Under the pieces are notes generated by a model. That model had not been told where the DNA came from, did no database searches, and was given only the letters and a program-made list of their open reading frames with translations. This document shows, in pieces, positions 50,477-57,868 of a DNA stretch of 64,000 nucleotides. The first letter of the stretch is position 1. The number at the start of each line of letters is the position of its first letter. The stretch comes from Elusimicrobiota bacterium (GTDB taxonomy: Bacteria > Elusimicrobiota > Elusimicrobia > UBA1565 > UBA9628), in assembly GCA_016212795.1 (NCBI GenBank), contig JACRDT010000021.1:1-64000 (forward strand), read 5' to 3'. The position numbers and the translations under genes are program-made.

Positions 50477-52268
50477 CGCGCCCCCTCGGGATGCGGCGCA
50501 GCAGGGCGCCGTAGCGCTCGTAGAACGGCAGGCGGCACACGCCCAGCAGGCTCTCCAGGGTCCGCACGGCCCCGGCGAGGCCGGGCTCGAAGAGCCGCAT
50601 CGAGAACTGGGCCTTGCCGGCCTCGGTGAGCCGGTGGTCGAAACGGATGTCGGAGTAGACCGCGCGCCACTTCCCCGCCGACAGGAGGCGGCCCAGCTCC
50701 GCCGGGGACCGGAAGAAGCGAAGCCCCGGCCGCGAGTCGAACCACGGCAAGGCACGCAGCGACTCGGCCGCCCCGGCCGTGCCGGCAGAGTCGAAGACCA
50801 GGAAATCCACGCCGAAGCCCATCTCGCCGAGCATGCGCAGGACCGGCACGCCGGTCTGGAAGGCGGGCCGGAGCAGCAGCGGCAGGTCCTCCCGGGACGC
50901 CACGAACGCCAGCCGGTGGGACCGCGCCTCCCGGCGGAGCTCCTCCCAGCGCGGACGGATGCCCTGCCAGACGCCGTCCCAGGACTTCTTGAAGGACGCC
51001 TCCCGCCCCGTGCCCTCCGCGACGGCCTTGAGGAAGCTCCGGCAGCCTTCCAGCCCGTAGGGCGCCAGGGCGTAGACCGTCTTGATGGGCAGGCCGCCCA
51101 GGGCGCGCTCCAGGGTCTTCATCCCGCGCAGATGCTCGGGGATGACCTGGCAGCCGGCCTCGAGGTAGCGCTCCAGGGAGGCCAGGTGGATGTCCGGGAA
51201 CACGCGGGCGTTGACGGCCAGCCCCAGCGCGGCCAGCTGGCCGGCGAGCTCCTCATCGAAGTAGGTCTTGGGGCAGTCCACGATGTTGACCGCGTCCGGC
51301 CGCGGCGCGGCCTTGCCGAACGCCGGCAGGCCGCGGACGTGGCGGAAGAACTCCTCGAAGAGGCTGAAGCTCTCCTGCATCCGGAAGTTGATGGAGTTCA
51401 TGGCCACGGGCAGGCCGGTGGCCCGCCGGAGCTTCTCGGCCATGGCCCCCTCGTCGTCGCCGATGACGGTGGGCGTGCAGGACCAGCTGATCATGACGGC
51501 GTCCACGGAGCCGGCCTTGGCCTTGACGGCCTCCTCGACGGCGGAGAGCTTGGCGGCCGTGCCCATGACCACGTCGCGCTCCTTGAGGTCCGTGGTGCGC
51601 TGATCGTAGACGGTGTCCGGCAAGCGGGACTGCCGGGAGTGGGGGTGCACGGGCGGGTAGTTGAGGAACGTCATGCCCCTGAACGTCATGTCCGGCGGCA
51701 TGAAGGTGCAGTCGAAATCGCCGTGGGTGATGTAGAGGATGCGGTCCGCGAAGCCCGTGGCGTGCGCCCAGTGGAACTGCCGGCGGAACTCCTTGCCGCA
51801 GAAGAAGCGCCGCCACTGCCCGGGGTTTCCCCCGAGGCGGTCCGAGACGCACTGGCCGTCGGGCACGCTCCCGCCGGCCGGCAGCTCGGGCCTGCTGGCG
51901 GGGTCCTCGAGCACGATGGCCTCGAGCCTGCCGGGGCGGACGCGCCTGAGGCGCTTGGAGAGGTCCCGGAGGAGGGCCAGCAGGGACGGGTCGGCGGCCC
52001 GGCCCTCGTAGCAGAGGTCGAGGGCCCCCGCGCGGACGAAGCCTCCCTCCCGCGACGCGGGCCGGAGCACGATCCCGGCCGGCCGCCCGCCGCCCGAGAG
52101 CTTCACGCTGACCGCGCCCCGGCCGCAGGCGGCCACCCCGGCGACGCGCCAAGGGGAAGAGGACTCCGCCCCGAGCCCGAGGAGCTCGGACAGCTCGGCC
52201 ACGGCGGCCGGCCCGCCCGCGACGCGGCCGTCTTCCGGCGCCGGCATGGGGTTCCTCATCGGGGTCAT
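50469..52268 (-). CDS. Nitrogenase component-1-like subunit, type I with N-terminal extension (B)
   Basis: The 599-residue protein has an unrecognised 140-residue N-terminal domain (CGRGAVSVKL, LDLCYEGRA) followed by the component-1-like part with C157 (RRFFCGKEF), C187 (THGDFDCTF) and C264 (SWSCTP) as candidate cluster ligands. It shares the HGxxDC motif and the C-terminal pattern (YSDIRFDHRLTEAG, RLFEPGLAGAVRTLESLL) with subunit C, so B and C are the same subunit type. ATG 52268 is used. ATG 52259 is possible. It is the first gene of the leftward operon. Confidence 0.85.
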   Translation of the reverse strand: MTPMRNPMPAPEDGRVAGGPAAVAELSELLGLGAESSSPWRVAGVAACGRGAVSVKLSGGGRPAGIVLRPASREGGFVRAGALDLCYEGRAADPSLLALLRDLSKRLRRVRPGRLEAIVLEDPASRPELPAGGSVPDGQCVSDRLGGNPGQWRRFFCGKEFRRQFHWAHATGFADRILYITHGDFDCTFMPPDMTFRGMTFLNYPPVHPHSRQSRLPDTVYDQRTTDLKERDVVMGTAAKLSAVEEAVKAKAGSVDAVMISWSCTPTVIGDDEGAMAEKLRRATGLPVAMNSINFRMQESFSLFEEFFRHVRGLPAFGKAAPRPDAVNIVDCPKTYFDEELAGQLAALGLAVNARVFPDIHLASLERYLEAGCQVIPEHLRGMKTLERALGGLPIKTVYALAPYGLEGCRSFLKAVAEGTGREASFKKSWDGVWQGIRPRWEELRREARSHRLAFVASREDLPLLLRPAFQTGVPVLRMLGEMGFGVDFLVFDSAGTAGAAESLRALPWFDSRPGLRFFRSPAELGRLLSAGKWRAVYSDIRFDHRLTEAGKAQFSMRLFEPGLAGAVRTLESLLGVCRLPFYERYGALLRRIPRGRDV

Positions 52269-52340
52269 CCCCCCCGACGAAAGGGCGGGATGTTTTATTG
52301 TACTATATCGGCCAACGGCCCCTCGACGGAGGCCCCGCCC
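52269..52340. promoter_or_regulatory. Divergent promoter region between the two nitrogenase-like operons
   Basis: This 72-base gap separates the start codons of B (leftward) and C (rightward) and includes an AT-rich core (TTTTATTGTACTATATC). -10-like hexamers occur on both strands (TACTAT rightward, TACAAT leftward), but no good -35 is seen, so an activator may be needed. A GGAGG site for C lies at its right end. Confidence 0.55.
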
Positions 52341-53711
52341 ATGCGACGAACGACCCCGGCCGCGAGACCCCAGGTCGACTGGGAGCAGGAGGACGAGAAG
52401 TTCTGGCGGCAGCAGGAGAAGAGCTTCCTCAGCCAGATCGCCCAGCCCTGCTGCAGCCTCTCCGGCATGGCCAACCTGCTGGTCTCGATGCCCGGCGATT
52501 TCGCGGTCGTCATCCACGGGGAGGCCGACTGCGCCAACGCCTTCCTCCACGTCCAGGGGCCCTTCGCCTCGAGGTTCTACCTGACCCGCGTCAGCCAGGT
52601 CGAGTTCGCGGCCGGCAAGGCAGACCAGCGCCTGCGCCGCTGCCTGGAGCTCATCATCCGCCGCAAGAAGCCCAAGGTCGTCATCCTGCTGGGCAACTGC
52701 CTGATGGAGATGATCCACGACGATTTCGAGTCCGTGGCGAAAGAGGTCCAGGCCAAGACCGGCGCCCGCATCCTGACCCTGCGCACCCACGGGCTCAAGG
52801 CAGGCTCCCAAGCCGAGATGGTGGACTGGCTCTACAGCAGCCTCGCGGGATTGGCGCAGGCCGGTCCGGCAGGCGAGTCGCACCGCGACCCGTCCGGGAG
52901 GACCCTGGTGAACTTCATCGCCCTGCCTGAGCTGCAGGAGGACGCCACCCGCCGCGAGCTGGCGTCCTTCCTTCCGCAGTCGGGGCTGGCGGTCAACGGC
53001 AACTACCCCTTCGACACGTCCCTGGAGGACTGGCTGAAGATCGGCAAGGCCGCGGCGAGCTTCGTGGTCGACAAGGCCCTCTTCCCCCGGCTCATCGCGA
53101 AGCTCGAGGAGATGGGCATGCCCTGCGTGGAGGTCCCCCTGCCGGTGGGGCTGGCGCAGACCGAGAAGTTCCTCGCCGCCCTCGCCTCCGTCTCCGGGGC
53201 CCACGAGCCCCTGCGGGCCGGCATCGCGGCGTCGCGCGAGCGCGCCCTGCGGAAGTTCGAGTCCTTCCGCGGCCGGTTCGGAGGCCTGCGCGTCGCCGTG
53301 GGGATGCGGATGGTCAACAACTACCGCGCCGACCAGATCGCCTACGACGGGCTCGGCGACCTCGCCTTCTTCGTCGAGGCGGGCTTCCAGACCACGCTCT
53401 TCATCCAGGGCCCGCCCGAGCCGACCGCCCGGCGCCAGTTCGCCAAGCGCCTCGACCAGCTGGGCTGCCGCCTCCCGTTCCACGTCTTCCCGGACCCCAT
53501 CGACCTGCCGCCCCTGCTCAAGGCGGGCCGCTTCGACGTGGCCTATCTCGCGGACCACGCCAAGGGCGAGGCCACCAAGGCCGGCATCCCCCTCGTCAGG
53601 AGCCGCTCGCTCGAGCCTTTCTACGACGGGGCCGTGCGCAACCTGGAGTACCTGGAGGCGGTCCTCAAGGACATCAAGGTCCAGGGGAAGGGCGGGGGAG
53701 GGGTAGCTTGA
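52341..53711 (+). CDS. Nitrogenase component-1-like subunit, type I (C)
   Basis: The 456-residue protein has cysteines C37/C38 (QPCCSLSG), C64 (IHGEADCANAF) and C120 (LLGNCLMEMIHDDF), matching the three-Cys spacing of component-1 subunits. It is homologous to B, including the HG(D/E)xDC motif and the ending RSRSLEPFYDGAVRNLEYLE, but lacks B's N-terminal domain. A GGAGG site lies eight bases upstream of ATG. With D, which follows through a TTGA overlap, it should form the second heterodimer type. Confidence 0.88.
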   Translation: MRRTTPAARPQVDWEQEDEKFWRQQEKSFLSQIAQPCCSLSGMANLLVSMPGDFAVVIHGEADCANAFLHVQGPFASRFYLTRVSQVEFAAGKADQRLRRCLELIIRRKKPKVVILLGNCLMEMIHDDFESVAKEVQAKTGARILTLRTHGLKAGSQAEMVDWLYSSLAGLAQAGPAGESHRDPSGRTLVNFIALPELQEDATRRELASFLPQSGLAVNGNYPFDTSLEDWLKIGKAAASFVVDKALFPRLIAKLEEMGMPCVEVPLPVGLAQTEKFLAALASVSGAHEPLRAGIAASRERALRKFESFRGRFGGLRVAVGMRMVNNYRADQIAYDGLGDLAFFVEAGFQTTLFIQGPPEPTARRQFAKRLDQLGCRLPFHVFPDPIDLPPLLKAGRFDVAYLADHAKGEATKAGIPLVRSRSLEPFYDGAVRNLEYLEAVLKDIKVQGKGGGGVA

Positions 53712-55150
53712 GACGAAAAGAAACGAACAAGACACAACGGAAACCCGCCCCCACAGCTACTTGCCTCCCCGTACATGATCCTCCCATGCGGGGGGAGGCA
53801 AGTGACTTGGAAGGCCGAGAATTGGAAGAATTCGCTTTGAGCGGGCATCCCTACGGCAGGCTGACCGGGGTGAGCCTGGCGGTGCACGCCATCCCGGACG
53901 CGTTCCTGGTCCTGCACACCGGGGTCGGGTGCAAGTACAAGGGGGCCGGGCAGTACTGCCTGCACGACCTGGCGCGGCCCTCCCACCACCGCGAGGGCTA
54001 CACCGAGGTCACGGACCTGGCGCTCATCAAGGGCTCGGCGTCCCGCATCCCCATCTACGTGCGCAGTTGGTACAAGAAGCGCAAGCCCTCCCTCATGGCC
54101 GTGGTCTCGTCGACCTTCCTGGAGATGGCCGGGGAGGACTTCGTCAAGGCGGTCTCGGACGCGCAGGAGACGGTGGGCTGCCCGGTGGCCTACATCCCGG
54201 CCCCGGGGTTCGACGGCGACCTCTACGACGGCTACGCCGCCCTGACCATGGAGGTCATCAAGCGCATCCCCTTCAAGACGACCGAGCCCAAGCGCGGCCG
54301 CGTCGCCGTGGTCGGCTACCCCTTCGACCGCTACGAGCTCGACCACGCCGGCAACCTCCAGCAGCTGCGCTACATGCTGGAGTCCCTCGGCCTGGAGATG
54401 GGGCCCGTGCTGCTCAGCGGCCGGCCCTACGCCGAGCTCATGGAGGCGGCTTCGTGCGAGGGCATCGTCGCGCTGCCCTACAGCCGCGGCTACGTCAAGG
54501 AGCTGGCCTCCCTCACGGGCCGGACGGTGGCCGCCACGGACCTGCCCATCGGCGGCCGCGGCACGTTCCGGTGGCTGAGGGACGTGGCCGAGGCCTTCAA
54601 GGTCCCCAAGCCCGTCCTGGACGCGGCCATCGCCCGCCAGTGGGAATACGGCAAGCCGCAGATGGACGTGTTCCGCAACTACGCGCGGCCTCGCCTCGGC
54701 ACGCGCCGGCCGGTGATCTTCGCCGACACGCCGCTCGCGGCCGGGCTGACGTCGCTGCTGCTCGAGCTGGGCCAGCCGCCCATCGTGGTCGGCCTGCGGG
54801 ACAGGAGCCTGGGCGGCGCCCGGGCCTTCCGCGAGGCCCTGGCCCGCACGGGCCTGAGCGCGCCGGACGACCTCGAGGTCGTCGAGTGCCCGAGCCTCGA
54901 CCTCGCCCGCTCCAAGGTCCTCGCCCTCAGCCAGGCCGACCGCCTGGCCATGGTCCTGTGCTCCCACGCGGAGCTCCTGTGCCTGCGCGGCCTCGGCGAG
55001 CAGGTGAAGATCCCGATCATCGAGATCGGGTTCCCCTCCATGACCTACCACGTCCTCTACCCGACGCCGTTCTACGGGATCGCCGGCGCGCTGGCCGGCG
55101 CGCAGAGGATCATGAACATCATCCCGATCGTGCTGAGATTAGGGGCCTGA
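53708..55150 (+). CDS. Nitrogenase component-1-like subunit, type II (D)
   Basis: The 480-residue protein matches A (SLAVHAIPDAFLVLHTGVGC and IGFPSMTYHVLYPTPFYGI). Only one of the three family cysteines remains (C75 in TGVGC, with C84 close by). The first is LSGHPYG and the third FLEMAGED, so it cannot supply a full ligand set. TTG 53708 is favoured because GGGGGAGG precedes it and it overlaps the C stop. The palindromic repeat then encodes about residues 17-32. ATG 53786 inside the repeat is the alternative. Its end overlaps the convergent membrane/TPR gene by 12 bases. Confidence 0.86.
   Translation: MRRKETNKTQRKPAPTATCLPVHDPPMRGEASDLEGRELEEFALSGHPYGRLTGVSLAVHAIPDAFLVLHTGVGCKYKGAGQYCLHDLARPSHHREGYTEVTDLALIKGSASRIPIYVRSWYKKRKPSLMAVVSSTFLEMAGEDFVKAVSDAQETVGCPVAYIPAPGFDGDLYDGYAALTMEVIKRIPFKTTEPKRGRVAVVGYPFDRYELDHAGNLQQLRYMLESLGLEMGPVLLSGRPYAELMEAASCEGIVALPYSRGYVKELASLTGRTVAATDLPIGGRGTFRWLRDVAEAFKVPKPVLDAAIARQWEYGKPQMDVFRNYARPRLGTRRPVIFADTPLAAGLTSLLLELGQPPIVVGLRDRSLGGARAFREALARTGLSAPDDLEVVECPSLDLARSKVLALSQADRLAMVLCSHAELLCLRGLGEQVKIPIIEIGFPSMTYHVLYPTPFYGIAGALAGAQRIMNIIPIVLRLGA
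53759..53803. repeat. Palindromic hairpin copy 3, inside subunit D
   Basis: The stem ACTTGCCTCCCC/GGGGAGGCAAGT (53759-53770 with 53792-53803) corresponds to the stem of copies 1 and 2, with C-to-T and matching G-to-A changes at two positions, so pairing is kept. Flanks also match copy 2 (CCCCC..GCTACT before, AGTGA.TTGG after). The loop is longer (21 bases) and contains an ATG. Confidence 0.8.
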
Positions 55151-57868
55151 GCCGAAGCCTGCGGCGCGCAGGCGCGCGAGCTCGCCGGCCACCACCGTGC
55201 GCTTGGGCCAGTCCTTGGGAGCCGCCGCGAGGGCCTTCGAGAAATCCGCGGACGCCTCGGCCTTGCGCCCCATCGCGAGCAGCACCCCGGCGCGCGAGCT
55301 CAACGCGTCCGAAGCCTGACCCGCGCCGGAGGGCTTTAGCGCGATCGCCTTGTCGTAGCAGGCCAGGGCCGTGCGGTAATCCGCCCGCTTGGCGGCCACG
55401 GCCGCGCGGTTGAGCATGGCGTCCAGGTCAAGGGGGTCGAGCTCCAAGGCCTTGTCGAAGAAGCGGATGGCCCCCCCGACGTCGCCCTTGACGAAGGCCT
55501 GGATGCCGTCGGTGTTGAGCTTCATGATCTCGCCGGTCGCCTTGCGCAGGGGCAGGCATGTCGACGCGTGCTCCCGGCAGTAGTTCTCGACCGCCCAGAA
55601 GGACTGGGGCGCCGAGGAGGAGATCAGCTGATGGTAGGCCTGGAACCCCTCCTTCAAACGGCCGTCGGACCACAGCCTCAGGGCCCCGCGCAGCCGCGCC
55701 AGCTGTTCCCCCTTGAGCGGCTGGGTCTCCTTGGGCGGCTCCTCGAACGGCCACGGACCGCCCTCATGCGGCAGGAGTCCGGCCATGCGTTCGCTCGACC
55801 GGGACGCGATCCAGACGGCCACCGCCTGCAGGCGGATGAAGGGCTCCCACAGGGAGCCGCGCGGCCGCGACGGCAAGGCCGAAGGCGCGGCCGGGCCGGG
55901 CTGTCCCGCGTCCGGCCGGGCGCCGGGGTCCCCCGGACGACCGGCAGGAGACCGGGGACTCGGCCCCGGCGGGGCGGCGCGCGGCCGCCCTCCTTTCGCC
56001 GCGGCGACGGCGGGCGGCGCGCCGTCGTGGCCGGCAGGCCCGCCGTGCTGGGCGTCCTTGGCGATCAGGATGGCGGGGGGCGCGCTCCCGGCGCGCGCCA
56101 ACGCGGCCCACAAGAGCCTGGGCCGGCGCGCCTGGCGCGCCTTGAAGGCGAGCTCGAACCAGGGCTCGCTGTGCCCCACGTAGGCGACCTTGGGGTCCTT
56201 GGCCGCGAGGCCCCGCCGCGGGCGCCTGAGACCCGTGATCTTGTACAGCCCGACGGAGCGCTCCTCTCCTTCCATCTCGCACCAGCTCAGGCTATCGTTC
56301 GTCACGACCCTCTCCAGCACCGGCTCGAGCACGAACTCCCGCTCCATCTGGAGGCACAACGGGTCCGTGTAACCCGGGTCCCTCGGCGCCGTCCTGCCAT
56401 CGGGGTCGGTGATCGTCCTCAGCCTGGTCAGGCAGGCGCTCCCCTTGTAGAAGTAGTTGTCCTCCTGCTCGATCTCCGGGCGCATCTGCAGATAACGCCG
56501 CACGCCCATGGTCACGATGTTCTTCTCCAGCGCCCGCGCCCGATAGAAGATCCGTTCCCTCTGCCACTCGCGGTTCTGGAGCATGTCCCTCTCGTCCGAA
56601 TCCGCCAGGTAGACGACGAGGGCCTTGTCGGGGAGCGCCTCCGCGGCCCGGCCCATGAACAGGAACTCCTGCTGGCTGGTGTAGAGGGTGGTCAGGAACT
56701 CCTTCCTGAGCAGAGGCGCCGCGGCCACCAGGGCCAGGAGAGCCCCCCGGCCGACCCAGCCGCCGGTCCGGCCGAGCAACCCCGCCACGCCGTGCGCCCC
56801 GCAGGCCGCGACGCCCACCAGCATGAACTGCGTCGCCAGCCCGGTGCGCACCTTGAGCGACACGCAGCTCAGATGGATGCCGTAGTAATAGGTCAGGAAC
56901 CCGGCCGAGAACACGAGGCACGCCAGCGCCTCCTTGCTGCCGCGAAAAAGGGCGGCCAAGCCCGCCACGAACAGCAGCGGGTAGAAGACCGGGGTGTACT
57001 CCGGGTTGAAGAAGACGTTCCAGCCCCGAGGGCCGAGGTACTCCATGAACCACTGCGCGGCGCGGGTCCATTGCGTGTTCCGGGGATCCCCGATCAGGAC
57101 CAGCTCCACGGCCCGGGGCAGAGCCAGGACGGCCAGGCAGCCGGCCAGGCCCAGCGCCCACCCCCTGAGAGGCCACGCCCGCGGGATGCGCCCCCGCAGC
57201 ATCAGCACGGCCATGCAGAACGCCGCGAGGGCGGGCGCCAGGGCCATCATCTCCCCGCGCTCGTGCGTGAGGAGCACCATCGACGCCCCCGCCAGCCAGG
57301 CGAACCCCCGCCGCCGGGTCTTGGCCCAGAGCGCGGCCAGCAGGACCGTCAGCACCATCAGGCACTCCGCCATGATGAACATGCTCTCCGTGGTGGACAG
57401 CCGCATCCGCGTGGGCAGGAAGAGCAGCATGGTCCCGCCCGTGAACGCCAGGGCCGGACTCCCGCCGAGGAGGGCCAGCAGGAGGTAGAAGAACGCCGCC
57501 GAGAAGCTCGAGAAGACGTAGTTGATCGAGAAGGGAGAGAGCTCGCCCGCGGTCAGCAGCCTGGCCAACCGCATCACCATGGAATAGGTCGGGCCGTGCA
57601 TGCTCTCCATGCCGCCGTGCCCGAAGGACTGCTCGACGGTGTAATAAAGGGCCACGGCGTGCTGCTCGTGCCAGATGTTGTGCGGCAGGCGGGGCTTGAC
57701 GAACCAGGCGTGGCAGGCGATCAGGAGAAAAAAGGCGAGGAACGGCCAGCGCCTCATGCCGCGATAAGCCTCGGCGGCGGCCCTCGCCAGCGCCGGCAAG
57801 CCCGCCGCGAGCGCCGCCATGCACACGGCGCAGACGGCCATGGTGACCGCGTGAAGGCTCATCATCAC
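55139..57868 (-). CDS. Polytopic membrane protein with C-terminal TPR domain
   Basis: Residues 1-430 hold around ten membrane spans, and HNIWHEQHAVALYYTVEQSF plus a STTES loop are reminiscent of GT-C glycosyltransferases, although no catalytic motif is proven. A periplasmic-type domain (440-570) and a Pro/Gly/Arg-rich linker (600-690) follow. The last 180 residues are TPR repeats (DGIQAFVKGDVGGAIRFFDK, KALELDPLDLDAMLNRAAVA, SDALSSRAGVLLAMGRKAEA) closely related to those ending the protein encoded at 62351. ATGA couples it to the upstream radical SAM gene. Confidence 0.82.
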   Translation of the reverse strand: MMMSLHAVTMAVCAVCMAALAAGLPALARAAAEAYRGMRRWPFLAFFLLIACHAWFVKPRLPHNIWHEQHAVALYYTVEQSFGHGGMESMHGPTYSMVMRLARLLTAGELSPFSINYVFSSFSAAFFYLLLALLGGSPALAFTGGTMLLFLPTRMRLSTTESMFIMAECLMVLTVLLAALWAKTRRRGFAWLAGASMVLLTHERGEMMALAPALAAFCMAVLMLRGRIPRAWPLRGWALGLAGCLAVLALPRAVELVLIGDPRNTQWTRAAQWFMEYLGPRGWNVFFNPEYTPVFYPLLFVAGLAALFRGSKEALACLVFSAGFLTYYYGIHLSCVSLKVRTGLATQFMLVGVAACGAHGVAGLLGRTGGWVGRGALLALVAAAPLLRKEFLTTLYTSQQEFLFMGRAAEALPDKALVVYLADSDERDMLQNREWQRERIFYRARALEKNIVTMGVRRYLQMRPEIEQEDNYFYKGSACLTRLRTITDPDGRTAPRDPGYTDPLCLQMEREFVLEPVLERVVTNDSLSWCEMEGEERSVGLYKITGLRRPRRGLAAKDPKVAYVGHSEPWFELAFKARQARRPRLLWAALARAGSAPPAILIAKDAQHGGPAGHDGAPPAVAAAKGGRPRAAPPGPSPRSPAGRPGDPGARPDAGQPGPAAPSALPSRPRGSLWEPFIRLQAVAVWIASRSSERMAGLLPHEGGPWPFEEPPKETQPLKGEQLARLRGALRLWSDGRLKEGFQAYHQLISSSAPQSFWAVENYCREHASTCLPLRKATGEIMKLNTDGIQAFVKGDVGGAIRFFDKALELDPLDLDAMLNRAAVAAKRADYRTALACYDKAIALKPSGAGQASDALSSRAGVLLAMGRKAEASADFSKALAAAPKDWPKRTVVAGELARLRAAGFGSGP

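Noticed and set aside
50477..50755. Longer N-terminus for nitrogenase-like subunit A
   Set aside because: The extension overlaps the coding part of B and has shadow-type composition. ATG 50476 gives the family N-terminus.
53759..53803. Intrinsic terminator between C and D
   Set aside because: No T-run follows, the hairpin lies within the frame of D, and the same design recurs at 49075 and 49162.
48206..55150. Calling the cluster a nitrogen-fixing nif operon
   Set aside because: No nifB, nifV, nifS-type or FeMo-cofactor assembly genes are near, and the subunits match the superfamily only at general positions. D lacks two key cysteines.
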